In this document: piece after piece, positions 16,991-25,392 of the stretch
Layout: each line of letters opens with the position of its first letter
How positions within the stretch are numbered: position 1 is the first letter of the stretch
Origin: Oscillospiraceae bacterium
GTDB taxonomy: Bacteria > Bacillota > Clostridia > Oscillospirales > Oscillospiraceae
Direction: 5' to 3'
Assembly (NCBI GenBank): GCA_017469795.1
Contig: JAFUFT010000054.1
Location: 1 to 36,207 of the forward strand
Length of the DNA: 36,207 bases
Notes under the pieces: generated by a model
What the model was told of the DNA's origin: nothing
What the model saw: the letters and a program-made list of their open reading frames with translations, nothing else
Database searches by the model: none
Translations under genes and position numbers: made by a program

Positions 16991-17023
16991 AAAATGCCGC
17001 TGCTTACGCAGCGGCATTTTTTA
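16991..17023. terminator. Bidirectional terminator between thioesterase and dctP
   Basis: A perfect 13-bp stem (16991-17003 against 17008-17020) with loop TTAC has an A-run on the left and a T-run on the right. It serves the rightward thioesterase gene and the leftward TRAP operon ending at 17030. Confidence 0.9.
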
Positions 17024-17029
17024 TCAAGC

Positions 17030-18220
17030 TTAGTGCTGCCAGTCGTAGCCGGTGAAGGCGGCGGCAACTTCCAGAATCTTGGTCATGCCGTCAGCCTTGC
17101 CGTTGGGCTCGGCAGTCGCCAGAGCGGCGTCAGCCTTGGCCTCGAAGGTAGCAGCCCAGATGCGGTCCAGGTCGCCCTGGCCGAGTTCCACCCAGGGGTT
17201 GCCGGTAGCAGCCTCAACAGTGGCCTTCTGGTTCTCGATGTCATCGTCATACAGGCCGGCGGAGTACAGCTCAACCTCGTCAGCGGCAGCCTGAATGGCG
17301 GCGCGCTGGCTGTCGGACAGGCCGTTCCACCAATCCAGGTTGGCAGTCCACATGTTGCCGGCGGCATAAGTGCCGTCCAGCGCCCAGTACTTGGCAACGT
17401 CCTGCCAGCCCATGGACACCATGGGAGCCAGGCCCATCTGAGTGGAGTCGATCAGACCACGCTGCAGCGCATCATAGGTGTCGGGAGGCGTCACAGCAGT
17501 AACCTGGAAGCCCAGGGACTCAAAGATAGCAGCGTCAAAGTTGCCGAAGGACTTGGAGCCGGCGATCATGGAATCCAGATCGGTGAACTCATAGGTGGTG
17601 CAGAACGCGTTGGCGCCGCCGGCGATGACGTTCAGATAGATGATGCCGTTGTCGGCAGCCTCGCCCTGAATCAGTGCGGAGGTCTCGGGGTTGTTGAAGA
17701 TCAGCTCATCGAAGTAATCCAGAGCCTTCTGGGAGCCACCGGGAGCGAAGCCGGGGAAGCCCAGATAGTTCAGGGTGCCAACATGAGGCATATGGCCCAG
17801 AGCGGTCATGTTCACGGAACCGGAGCTCACGCCGTCGAGAGCCTCCATGTCGGAGAACAGGGTGCCGCCCCAGTAGACGGTCACGGTAATCGCGCCGTTG
17901 GTGATCTCACCGACATGGTCGATGAAGTGCTTGATGATCATGCCGCCGGTCTCCGTCTCGTTGAACGTGGTGGAGAAGGAGATGTCCAGGGGCTCACACT
18001 CGAAGGTCTCAGCAGCGGCAGCGTCCTCAGCGGGAGCAGCCTCCTCAGCAGCGGCGGCGTCCTCAGCAGGAGCAGCCTCCTCAGCGGGAGCGGCCTCCTC
18101 GGCAGGAGCGGCAGCAGAAGCAGCCTCCTCAGCAGGAGCGGCGGAGCCTGCAGCGGAACCGCAGGCGGCAAGGCTGAGCACCATGCAAAGCGCCAGCAGC
18201 AAAGCCATGATTTTTTTCAT
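17030..18220 (-). CDS. dctP: TRAP transporter substrate-binding lipoprotein (DctP family)
   Basis: This is the extracytoplasmic receptor of a tripartite ATP-independent periplasmic-type transporter, which imports organic acids with a sodium or proton gradient. Residues 1-20 form a lipoprotein signal with lipobox LAAC and the lipidated C20. Residues 21-71 are almost entirely Ala, Glu and Pro in AAPAEE-like repeats, a flexible tether. From 72 on it is a DctP domain (STTFNETETGG, then GGTLFSDMEAL, then TPPDTYDALQRGLIDSTQ). The conserved basic residue that usually salt-bridges a carboxylate is not obvious, so the ligand is left open. It is the last gene of dctQMP, 59 bases after dctM with its own AGGAGG site. 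Confidence 0.93.
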   Translation of the reverse strand: MKKIMALLLALCMVLSLAACGSAAGSAAPAEEAASAAAPAEEAAPAEEAAPAEDAAAAEEAAPAEDAAAAETFECEPLDISFSTTFNETETGGMIIKHFIDHVGEITNGAITVTVYWGGTLFSDMEALDGVSSGSVNMTALGHMPHVGTLNYLGFPGFAPGGSQKALDYFDELIFNNPETSALIQGEAADNGIIYLNVIAGGANAFCTTYEFTDLDSMIAGSKSFGNFDAAIFESLGFQVTAVTPPDTYDALQRGLIDSTQMGLAPMVSMGWQDVAKYWALDGTYAAGNMWTANLDWWNGLSDSQRAAIQAAADEVELYSAGLYDDDIENQKATVEAATGNPWVELGQGDLDRIWAATFEAKADAALATAEPNGKADGMTKILEVAAAFTGYDWQH

Positions 18221-18279
18221 TTCGGTTTTTCCTCCTAAATGTTAGATATGTTGTCGCGCAGAGCGCGTTACAACTGAAA

Positions 18280-19608
18280 TTACAATCCCGGTGCACCCAG
18301 CAGTCTGGGCAGGAACAGAACGATATCCGGGAATAGACCGATCAGCAGTACGATCGCAATCTCACAGATAAAGTATGGCACCACGCCTTTGAAAATCTCC
18401 GAGGGATTCACACGGAGCGCGTTGGCTGTGGCAAATACGTTCATGCCGATGGGCGGCGTCAGGCCGGCAATTTCGCACATGAAGCACAGCGCAATAACCA
18501 AGACATAGGGGCTGTAGCCGAGGGCGTTGAGCACCGGGAACACCACCGGTACGGTGATGATGATGATGGAGACAATATCCATCACACAGCCGCAGAAGAT
18601 GTAAAGCACGATCACCAGCAGGAAGATAAAGAATGCAGGCGCATTCACGCTGGCGATGAGGTGTGCCAGGTTGTCGGCCAGCTTGGTGGCGGAAATGAAC
18701 GAACCAAAGAGCTGACCGGACACGATGATCGGGAAGATACCGGACTCCATCGTACCGGCTTCCCAGATGCTGTGGGCGATCTGCTTGACGGGCAGCCGCT
18801 TAACAAAGGCGTAGATCACAACCGCGAAGGCGCCGATTGCGCCGCCGACCGTTGCGGTGAACCAACCGGCGAAAGTGCCGCCGATAATGATGCCGAACAG
18901 GCAGAGGATCGGGATCAGCAGGCGCAGGCTGGCGATTTTGTCCTTCACAGGCGTCTTTTCGCCGGACGCCGGAGGAATCGTGCCGGGCTTGAACCGGCCG
19001 ATGAGCCGGACTGTAACACACAGCAGGATCGCAGTGACCAGGCCGGGGATCACGCCGCCCATCAGGGCGGTTCCCACGCTCATGGTAATGGGCGAGATCA
19101 GGCAGTACATAATAATCGCCATGGAGGGCGGGATCAGCGTGGACAGCGCGCCAGAGGCGGCGATGCAGCCCATGGAGTAGTTCCGGTCATAACCGGATGC
19201 CTCCAGCTCCGGCATGGCCAGCTTGCCAAAGACGATGTTACCGGCAATGGAGGAACCGGAGCAGGCGCCGAATACCGCATTCGCCGCGACAACCGTAAAG
19301 AGCTGGCCGCCCTTGACTCTGCCGAGCCAGGATTTCATGGCCTGGAAGGCGCCCTTGGCAATGCCGGTCTCACCTGCCAGTGATCCAACCAACATGAACA
19401 TCGGCAGCACGGCATAGTTGTAGTTGGCACCGAGTTCAAAGGGAGCGGTGGTGAACTTGGTGATCATCATGGTCATATCGCCATGATAGAGCACGATGAA
19501 TCCGCCGAACGCGGAAACAAGCATGGAGACAAACACGGGGATTCCCGCAAAGATCATGAGCATCATGACCAGGAATGTCACAAGGCCTACAATGGAAGCA
19601 AAACCCAT
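18280..19608 (-). CDS. dctM: TRAP transporter large permease (DctM)
   Basis: This 442-residue membrane protein of about a dozen hydrophobic helices is the ion-coupled transport subunit of a TRAP system. Family features seen are the N-terminal GIPVFVSMLVSAFGG, the GACSGSSIAGNIVFGKLAMPEL segment and the LIPPSMAIIMYCL motif. C-terminally there is a GLTPPIGMNVF segment, all in the usual order. The start codon overlaps the dctQ stop by one base (TAATG), with AAGGAGG upstream, so it is coupled to dctQ. Confidence 0.95.
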   Translation of the reverse strand: MGFASIVGLVTFLVMMLMIFAGIPVFVSMLVSAFGGFIVLYHGDMTMMITKFTTAPFELGANYNYAVLPMFMLVGSLAGETGIAKGAFQAMKSWLGRVKGGQLFTVVAANAVFGACSGSSIAGNIVFGKLAMPELEASGYDRNYSMGCIAASGALSTLIPPSMAIIMYCLISPITMSVGTALMGGVIPGLVTAILLCVTVRLIGRFKPGTIPPASGEKTPVKDKIASLRLLIPILCLFGIIIGGTFAGWFTATVGGAIGAFAVVIYAFVKRLPVKQIAHSIWEAGTMESGIFPIIVSGQLFGSFISATKLADNLAHLIASVNAPAFFIFLLVIVLYIFCGCVMDIVSIIIITVPVVFPVLNALGYSPYVLVIALCFMCEIAGLTPPIGMNVFATANALRVNPSEIFKGVVPYFICEIAIVLLIGLFPDIVLFLPRLLGAPGL

Positions 19609-20165
19609 TATTCCGTCGCCTCCTTCTCATCCTTCGGCGCAGCGTCCGCCGCACGTTTGATATACTGACGGGTGATGGCCCAGACAAAGCTGAACGCCAG
19701 CAGGAAGAATCCCACCGAGAAGATCAGCGCAAAGGGCCACTTGGCAAAGCCGACACCCGTGGTGCTGGACTTTGCGTGGGTCTTGATGAACTTCATCATC
19801 TGAACGATACCGCGGCATCCTACAAATGCGCAGATCCCGGCCCCGAGAAGATAGCCCACGGTAGTGATCACCGTCTGAACTTTCGCAGGCAGCTTGCTGG
19901 AAAGCAGGTCAATCTTGGTGTGGCCGGTGTCCAGCGTCACATACCCGCAGGCCAGGAAGACCACAGGAATATGGAGATACTGAATGATCTCTGTGGAAGC
20001 AGGAATACCGTGGTGGAAAATTTTCTCCCCAAGAACGTTGAAGAAGGCCACCAGCATGATCGCGATCAGGCACACGCCGGATACATACGAGACGTATTTG
20101 AGCACCTTGACGACGATACTGTCAGCCTTATCGTACAGGGAAGGACTGTTATTATTCAAGCTCAT
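19608..20165 (-). CDS. dctQ: TRAP transporter small permease (DctQ)
   Basis: This 185-residue membrane protein with four hydrophobic helices is the small subunit that associates with DctM. The segments GEKIFHHGIPASTEIIQYL and CGYVTLDTGHTKIDLLSSKL are characteristic of the family. It is the first gene of the leftward operon, with AGGAGGAAT directly before its ATG. A perfect consensus promoter lies about 40 bases upstream. Confidence 0.93.
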   Translation of the reverse strand: MSLNNNSPSLYDKADSIVVKVLKYVSYVSGVCLIAIMLVAFFNVLGEKIFHHGIPASTEIIQYLHIPVVFLACGYVTLDTGHTKIDLLSSKLPAKVQTVITTVGYLLGAGICAFVGCRGIVQMMKFIKTHAKSSTTGVGFAKWPFALIFSVGFFLLAFSFVWAITRQYIKRAADAAPKDEKEATE

Positions 20166-20204
20166 TCCTCCTTACGATTATAGCTTTGTCAGAATAACAT
20201 TATA

Positions 20205-20233
20205 ATTATAGTGACTAAAGAATTTGCTGTCAA
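20205..20233 (-). promoter_or_regulatory. Consensus promoter of dctQMP
   Basis: Read leftward, TTGACA (20228-20233), a 17-base spacer and TATAAT (20205-20210) form a perfect sigma-A promoter. Transcription would start near 20198, about 33 bases before dctQ. Confidence 0.88.
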
Positions 20234-20312
20234 TGTTCACAATATACACAAACGAGCGGTTTTGTGCTGTTCCATTTGCGATTTCCAGAAACAGCCTGAT
20301 AAGGAGGAGGAA

Positions 20313-20345
20313 ATGCTGACCTGTGAATCCCTTCACACAGCGTAA
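20313..20345 (+). other. Possible ten-codon leader ORF
   Basis: An AAGGAGGAGG sequence stands at 20301-20310, followed by ATG and ten sense codons to a TAA (MLTCESLHTA). The ribosome site is as strong as any here, yet no gene is attached. It could be a leader peptide or the relic of a lost gene. It lies upstream of the apparent -10 box for the next gene, so it would need another promoter. Confidence 0.3.
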
Positions 20346-20397
20346 AAATTGATATTTCGCATCAGATAATAATAACTCCAAAAAAAGCAAAATGTGG

Positions 20398-20403
20398 TAT
20401 GAT
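20398..20403 (+). promoter_or_regulatory. -10 box of the solute-binding protein gene
   Basis: TATGAT lies 33 bases before the ATG at 20436. The -35 region (ACTCCA) is poor, which suggests weak or activated transcription. Confidence 0.45.
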
Positions 20404-20435
20404 ACAGACATACCAGAAAAAGAAGGAGGACCAAT

Positions 20436-22175
20436 ATGAAACACGCAACGAGAATTCTCGCTCTGATGCTGAGCATCGCCATGCTGCTTGCTCTGGCGGC
20501 CTGCGGCGGTTCTGCCGCGTCCACTGCTTCCGCGCCTGCGGAAGAAGCAGCTGCCCCGGCGGCCGCAGAAGAAGCGGCTCCCGCTGAAGAGGCTGCTGCG
20601 CCTGCAGAGGCAGAGCCTGCCGCGGAAGAAGCAGCTGCGCCTGCGGCGGAAGCATCTGCTGCCGAGCCTGAGGAAGAGCCCGCCCCTGAGCTTCCAGTGG
20701 TAGAGTATCCCCTGTTTGATGAAACGCAAACCTATACCATCTGGCTCGGCACCGCACCCGACCTCAACGATGTGGTCAAGAACATGGAAGAGTTCGTCAT
20801 CTTCCGGGAGCTGGAAAAAGTCACGAACGTGACCTGGGACGCCACCATGGTTTCCTTTATGGCGGAATCTGAGCAGTTCCAGCTGATGGTGGCCGGCGGC
20901 GACTTCACCGACGTGGTCTGCAAGGCCATCGACAACTATAACGGCACCGTCGATCAGGCCATCGAGGAAGATTTTCTCATTGATCTGACCCCCTACATCG
21001 AGGACAATATGCCCAATCTGCTGACCTGGTTCCAGACCTATCCTGAGCTTCGGAAGGCTCTGATGTCCAACGAAGGCGCCATCGGCGGCTTCCCCAAGTT
21101 CTACAGGGAATACAGCGATATCGCTTCCGGTCCCATGATCCGCGCTGACTGGCTGGATCAGCTGGGTCTGGAGAATCCCAAAACCTTTGACGAGATGTAC
21201 GATGTTCTGTGCGCCTTCCGGGATCAGAAGGGCGTGGAGCATCCTCTGGAGATTGCCAACTCCTCCGGCGTTCAGGCAGAACTGATCAGCGGCTACAACA
21301 TCGCAGCCGGTTACTACCAGGTGGACGGTGAGGTCCGCTACGGCGCCATTCAGCCGGAGTTCAAGGACTACCTGACCATGATGAACAAATGGTACACCGA
21401 GGGTCTGGTACGGGATGCGTTCCTCTCCAACCCTTACGAAAGCCTAATGGACTTCTCTCCCCTGCTGAACAACGAGACCGGCATCTGGTATGGCACTGCC
21501 GCGCAGGCCATGACCTACATGCTCTCCTCCGCCACGGATTCGAACATGGCCATCACCGGCGTTACCAACGTGACGGTGGATGGCTCCCAGGCCCATGTCG
21601 GTGAAACCGGCAACCTGCTTGACACCCCCATGTGGTCCATCACCACCGTGTGCGAGGATCCCGACGTGATCGCACGTTACGTGGACTACGTATACAGCGA
21701 CGACGGTATCCTTCTGGCCAACTATGGCGTAGAGGGCGAGACCTTCACCTATGTGGACGGCGTTCCCCGGCTCACAGACGTTGTGCTGAACAACCCAGAT
21801 TACTCTTACGGCGCCGCCATGAACATCTTTGTCTGCGACCGTATGACGCCCGCTCCCTTTATCATTGACGAGGACCGTGTCCGGGCCGATTATGTGCAGG
21901 ATCAGCTCAACGCCATCGCCATTTGGAACGAATCCAATGATGGCCTGTACAACATGCCCCGGGCTGGCATCAACCTGACCGTGGAGGAGTCTCAGGAGTA
22001 TAATCGGATCTACGCCGACATCGAGACCTATGAGGATGAGCACATTGTGAAGTTCGTGGTGGGCGACGAGTCCTTGGACGAATTTGACAACTTCGTGTCG
22101 ACGCTGAAGCAGATGGGCATCGAAGACTGCATCGCCATCGAGCAGGCCGCCTACGACCGCTATCTGGAAAGCTGA
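20436..22175 (+). CDS. Orphan extracellular solute-binding lipoprotein (ABC family 1 type)
   Basis: This is a 579-residue secreted lipoprotein with the lipobox LAAC ending at C23. Residues 24 to about 88 form an Ala/Glu/Pro-rich tether, then a large solute-binding domain follows. The segments MVAGGDFTDVV, MIRADWLDQLGLENPKTFDEMYDVL and the C-terminal MPRAGINLTVEESQEYNRIYADIETY match the LplA/LipO-like family of large oligosaccharide-binding proteins in Firmicutes. No ABC permease or ATPase gene of the importer type is adjacent, so its partner must be elsewhere or it is a free-standing sensor. It is divergent from the TRAP operon. AGGAGG lies before the start. The ligand is unknown. Confidence 0.88.
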   Translation: MKHATRILALMLSIAMLLALAACGGSAASTASAPAEEAAAPAAAEEAAPAEEAAAPAEAEPAAEEAAAPAAEASAAEPEEEPAPELPVVEYPLFDETQTYTIWLGTAPDLNDVVKNMEEFVIFRELEKVTNVTWDATMVSFMAESEQFQLMVAGGDFTDVVCKAIDNYNGTVDQAIEEDFLIDLTPYIEDNMPNLLTWFQTYPELRKALMSNEGAIGGFPKFYREYSDIASGPMIRADWLDQLGLENPKTFDEMYDVLCAFRDQKGVEHPLEIANSSGVQAELISGYNIAAGYYQVDGEVRYGAIQPEFKDYLTMMNKWYTEGLVRDAFLSNPYESLMDFSPLLNNETGIWYGTAAQAMTYMLSSATDSNMAITGVTNVTVDGSQAHVGETGNLLDTPMWSITTVCEDPDVIARYVDYVYSDDGILLANYGVEGETFTYVDGVPRLTDVVLNNPDYSYGAAMNIFVCDRMTPAPFIIDEDRVRADYVQDQLNAIAIWNESNDGLYNMPRAGINLTVEESQEYNRIYADIETYEDEHIVKFVVGDESLDEFDNFVSTLKQMGIEDCIAIEQAAYDRYLES

Positions 22176-22227
22176 CCGATCTCCTTTGGATACCGGCATA
22201 TACCGGATTATAGCCATCACAGATTAA

Positions 22228-22265
22228 AACGAACAGGCATGACCAATCGGTCATGCCTGTTCGTT
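22228..22265. terminator. Long hairpin between converging genes
   Basis: A perfect 17-bp stem (22228-22244 against 22249-22265) with loop AATC lies between the rightward lipoprotein gene and the leftward permease gene. The leftward strand ends in TTTTAAT, so termination is better supported in that direction. Confidence 0.75.
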
Positions 22266-22290
22266 ACTCTTCGGAGATAATTGATTTCGG

Positions 22291-23889
22291 TTATGAACGG
22301 CGTGAAAGGATCATGACCCTTCGATAGCTGAGCAGGGCGAGAACCGCCGCAATCAGTGTCAGGGAAAGCGTCACAACCTTCTGATCCATCCGGGTGCCGA
22401 GAAATACCACCAGAACGATCAGACCCATGACCACGAACATATTCGGCAGCATATAGACGGCCACTGCCGCCCCCTGCTTGATAACTTCGATCTCATTTTC
22501 CCAGTCAAGCCGCATATGCCGGATGCCGCAAACACATCCCCAGGCTGTGGAGAACGCGCAGAGCGCAAGACCGAGAATCAGATACAGTACCGTGTCCAGA
22601 ACCGGCGCTTTGGCGGAGATACACAGACACAGGTTGGTAAAGATCATAAACGGAACCGTCAGCATCAGATTGAACAGCATTTTCCCCTGATACACCGTTT
22701 TTTTCTCGATAGGCAGGCTCTGAATGATCCAGTAGTTTTTGCCCTCCAGGGACGGAGAACAAGCTGTCGTGGCAACCATCCCAAGGAGGAAATAGGTAAT
22801 CAGCGGAATCGCCGGCCGCAGGATGGTCGGATCGATGGGCGCTCCTTGGGTCACCACGGAAACGATCCGGTCAAATCCGATCAGCAGCGTCACAACGCCC
22901 AGCAGCACTGCCAGGAGTTCCCCCATGGCTCCGTTGGTCAGATAAGTAGTGGACCCGGTCAGACGCTTCCACTCCTTAAATGCCACCGAAAAAACCACGC
23001 TTCTCTGTTTCAGTCCTGTCATCTTGTAATTCTTTGCCGCTGTGTGGGATTTCATTGCGGAATTGATCTGCCGGTAGGATTTGCCGACCAGATAGAACAA
23101 CACAGCAAACAGCAGCAGACTAACGCCTACCAACAGCAGGATTCCCGATAAACTGAACTTTGTAACAGCATCGCAAAACCAGCCGGCAGGCAGATAGATC
23201 TTTGCGGCACCTCCAGTCATTTCCGCGGTTGTCTCCAGCGTTGCCTGGACTTTATCGTTCCGGAACAGATCTTCGATGATATAACGCAGAGAAAAGCAGA
23301 AAATGATGAAGGCGAAGGTGAGCACCGTCTGCACGATTTTCGTCTTTCGGAAGCCGGCACTGATCCGCGCAATCAGGAATCCCAGAAAAGCCGCACCCAA
23401 CATTGGGATCACAGGAAGAAATGCAGACAGCAGGATCCACAGCGGATAAACTGCGGCCGACGGTCGGGCATAATACCCGTATCCAGCCATCATGGCCAGT
23501 GCGATGCACAGATACCAGGGGAGGCTTTTGACATACATATATGCAAACTTGCAAGCCGCAACCGTCCTCGCCTCAAAGGGAAGGGCCATCAGCATATCAT
23601 ATTCCTTGAAGTTGAAAAGATATCCGTTCGTTTTAAAGAACGTAAACACGAAGGACAGTGCGCTGATCGTCAGCGCGCACAGCACCGGTGCACTTTCGAT
23701 CATGCCATAGGTTCCGTATCCGACACAGATCGCCGCGCTGTATCCGATCAGCATTGCGTACAGGCAAAAGACGCCAACATAGCCAAACATGATCTTTTTA
23801 CGCTTTTTGGAGTCTTTGGAATACCTGTAGATGTTTCTCTGACTGGTGGATAACAGCAGCGTCTTCATAAGAAGAAAATTACGTTTCAT
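22291..23889 (-). CDS. ABC-2-type transporter permease
   Basis: This is a 532-residue membrane protein with about twelve hydrophobic helices in two halves separated by a hydrophilic stretch near 285-310. It fits the large ABC-2 type permeases of exporters that Firmicutes carry next to a single ATPase gene. Segments such as KEYDMLMALPF and SLEGKNYWIIQSLPI are typical of this group. Its start lies 11 bases inside the end of the ATPase gene, so translation is coupled. The exported compound is unknown; antimicrobials or peptides are the usual guess. Confidence 0.85.
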   Translation of the reverse strand: MKRNFLLMKTLLLSTSQRNIYRYSKDSKKRKKIMFGYVGVFCLYAMLIGYSAAICVGYGTYGMIESAPVLCALTISALSFVFTFFKTNGYLFNFKEYDMLMALPFEARTVAACKFAYMYVKSLPWYLCIALAMMAGYGYYARPSAAVYPLWILLSAFLPVIPMLGAAFLGFLIARISAGFRKTKIVQTVLTFAFIIFCFSLRYIIEDLFRNDKVQATLETTAEMTGGAAKIYLPAGWFCDAVTKFSLSGILLLVGVSLLLFAVLFYLVGKSYRQINSAMKSHTAAKNYKMTGLKQRSVVFSVAFKEWKRLTGSTTYLTNGAMGELLAVLLGVVTLLIGFDRIVSVVTQGAPIDPTILRPAIPLITYFLLGMVATTACSPSLEGKNYWIIQSLPIEKKTVYQGKMLFNLMLTVPFMIFTNLCLCISAKAPVLDTVLYLILGLALCAFSTAWGCVCGIRHMRLDWENEIEVIKQGAAVAVYMLPNMFVVMGLIVLVVFLGTRMDQKVVTLSLTLIAAVLALLSYRRVMILSRRS

Positions 23890-24610
23890 CTCGGTCCGCC
23901 TCCAGGAACGTCTCCTCCAGGGAATGGCCTTCCGTCAGTTCCTCCATGGTGCCAGCAGCAACGATCCTGCCCTGCTTGATGATCGCAACTCTGTTGCAAA
24001 GCTTTTCCGCAACATCGAGAACATGGGTCGAAAAGAACACCGCTGTCCCCTGTCCGCACATTTCCCGCATGATCTCCTTCAGGGTAAAGCTCGCCTTGGG
24101 ATCCAGACCCACAAAGGGTTCATCCAAAACGAGCAGCTTCGGATTGTGGATCAGCGCCGAGATAATTGCAACTTTTTGCTTCATTCCGTGGGAGTAGGAT
24201 CCGATCAGGTCCCCAAGCGCGTCCGTGATTTCAAAAAGCCCAGCGTATTTCCGGATTCTCTCTTCCCGTTCCCCGGGGCTGATTCCAAAGACATCCGCCA
24301 CAAAATTCAGATACTGAATCCCGGTCAGGTTTTCATAAAGATCCGGGTTGTCCGGAATGTATGCGGTAACCCGCTTGCAGGCCATGGGTTCATCCCTGAC
24401 GGAATGTCCGTCGATATAGATCTCGCCGTCAGTAAAGTCCAGAACGCCCACTACCGCGCGGATCGTGGTGGACTTGCCCGCTCCGTTGTGCCCAATGAAT
24501 CCGTAAATGTCTCCACAGGCAACCTGGATCGTCACATCATCCGCAGCCTTCTTCCCGCCACCGTATGATTTGGAAAAGTGCCGGATCTCAAGCATCATCC
24601 TGTCGTTCAT
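23879..24610 (-). CDS. ABC transporter ATP-binding protein
   Basis: This 243-residue ATPase powers the adjacent ABC-2 permease. The Walker A motif GHNGAGKST is at 40-48, the signature YSHGMKQK at 139-146 and Walker B LLVLDEP at 159-165, with the FFSTH switch following. I chose the ATG at 24610 (MNDRMM) because GGAGAGGAG lies upstream; a longer upstream reading runs into the tetR coding end and lacks a ribosome site. It is the middle gene of the leftward tetR-ATPase-permease operon. Confidence 0.93.
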   Translation of the reverse strand: MNDRMMLEIRHFSKSYGGGKKAADDVTIQVACGDIYGFIGHNGAGKSTTIRAVVGVLDFTDGEIYIDGHSVRDEPMACKRVTAYIPDNPDLYENLTGIQYLNFVADVFGISPGEREERIRKYAGLFEITDALGDLIGSYSHGMKQKVAIISALIHNPKLLVLDEPFVGLDPKASFTLKEIMREMCGQGTAVFFSTHVLDVAEKLCNRVAIIKQGRIVAAGTMEELTEGHSLEETFLEADRDET

Positions 24611-24641
24611 GATACGGTGCTCCTCTCCTGATGTAAATTCA

Positions 24642-25232
24642 TCATATCTTATAGGTTCTAATAAAATGCCGGCAAAAAGCTTCGATCCTCGCCATTGCGT
24701 CCGGAGTTTTCTCCGGCTCCCTGTCACACAGGTGAATCAGCGCAGAAATCGGCGCCGTATAGGCAAACGCAAGCATTTCCGGGTCGTCCCGCCGAAGAAG
24801 CCCCCTGTCCATCATACCGGAAAAGACAGGTGTAAACATGGCGGTAAGTCCCGTTAAAAAGTGTCTGGATGCCAGTTCTCTTGCCCGGTCATCCCGGAAC
24901 TGCTCGACAGCAAGGACCTTTCTGGTCATAACGATTTTCTCATCATGCACCGTGAAGTCCACCATTCGCATGGTAATCACAACCAGTTCTTCCGGAGATT
25001 CCGGTACCGGAGGAAGATGCTCCGGAGAGCCAAATCGGGACGTGTAGTAGGCAATCATCTCGTCGAGAAGCGTATTCCAGATCTCCTCTTTGCTGTTGAA
25101 ATGCCGGTACATGGACGATTTGCCCAGCCCCAAAGAGGAAGTGAGCTCCCGGATATTTGTCCCGGCATATCCGTTTTTCGAGAACATCTCCAGCGCCGTT
25201 GCAAGGATCCTTGCCTTGGTATCCTTTGCCAT
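24642..25232 (-). CDS. TetR/AcrR-family transcriptional regulator
   Basis: This is a 196-residue repressor with the N-terminal TetR helix-turn-helix at about 8-55 (ARILATALEMFSKNGYAGTNIRELTSSLGLGK-type pattern, then YRHFNSKEEIW) and an alpha-helical ligand domain behind it. It heads the leftward operon with the ABC exporter genes, the usual arrangement for autoregulated, drug- or metabolite-induced efflux. Palindromes between its promoter and start are candidate operators. The inducer is unknown. Confidence 0.93.
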   Translation of the reverse strand: MAKDTKARILATALEMFSKNGYAGTNIRELTSSLGLGKSSMYRHFNSKEEIWNTLLDEMIAYYTSRFGSPEHLPPVPESPEELVVITMRMVDFTVHDEKIVMTRKVLAVEQFRDDRARELASRHFLTGLTAMFTPVFSGMMDRGLLRRDDPEMLAFAYTAPISALIHLCDREPEKTPDAMARIEAFCRHFIRTYKI

Positions 25233-25251
25233 GTGTGCACCCCCAAAAATG

Positions 25252-25272
25252 CGACCGTTCGTTCACATGTGA
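25252..25272. promoter_or_regulatory. Candidate TetR operator(s)
   Basis: A perfect 10-bp palindrome TCACATGTGA (25263-25272) touches the tetR -10 box. The adjacent CGACCGTTCG (25252-25261) is palindromic at 8 of 10 positions. Both lie at the transcription start of tetR, where an autorepressor should bind. Confidence 0.5.
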
Positions 25273-25300
25273 TTATAGCAATCAGGCATTCTCATGTCAA
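25272..25300 (-). promoter_or_regulatory. Consensus promoter of the tetR-ABC operon
   Basis: Read leftward, TTGACA (25295-25300), 17 bases and TATAAT (25272-25277) make a perfect consensus promoter. It would be strong unless repressed. Confidence 0.88.
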
Positions 25301-25333
25301 CAGGGATTACAGGATCCGCAGGGTTTTCTGTGA

Positions 25334-25362
25334 TTGACTTTTTTTACTCCGGGGGCTACAAT
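25334..25362 (+). promoter_or_regulatory. Promoter of the GH13 gene
   Basis: TTGACT (25334-25339), 17 bases and TACAAT (25357-25362) point right, with a GGAGCAG-type ribosome site before the ATG at 25393. Its -35 lies 34 bases from the divergent tetR -35. Confidence 0.75.
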
Positions 25363-25392
25363 AACCAAAACTCAATCAAAGGAGCAGAACTT

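Noticed and set aside
16976..18238. Rightward open frame opposite dctP, rich in Ser/Gly/Leu
   Set aside because: It is antisense to the Ala/Glu/Pro tether and DctP domain; no start signal.
22228..22265. Long hairpin as an insertion-sequence or REP-type repeat
   Set aside because: It occurs once, between converging genes, and a T-run on one strand makes a terminator the simpler reading.
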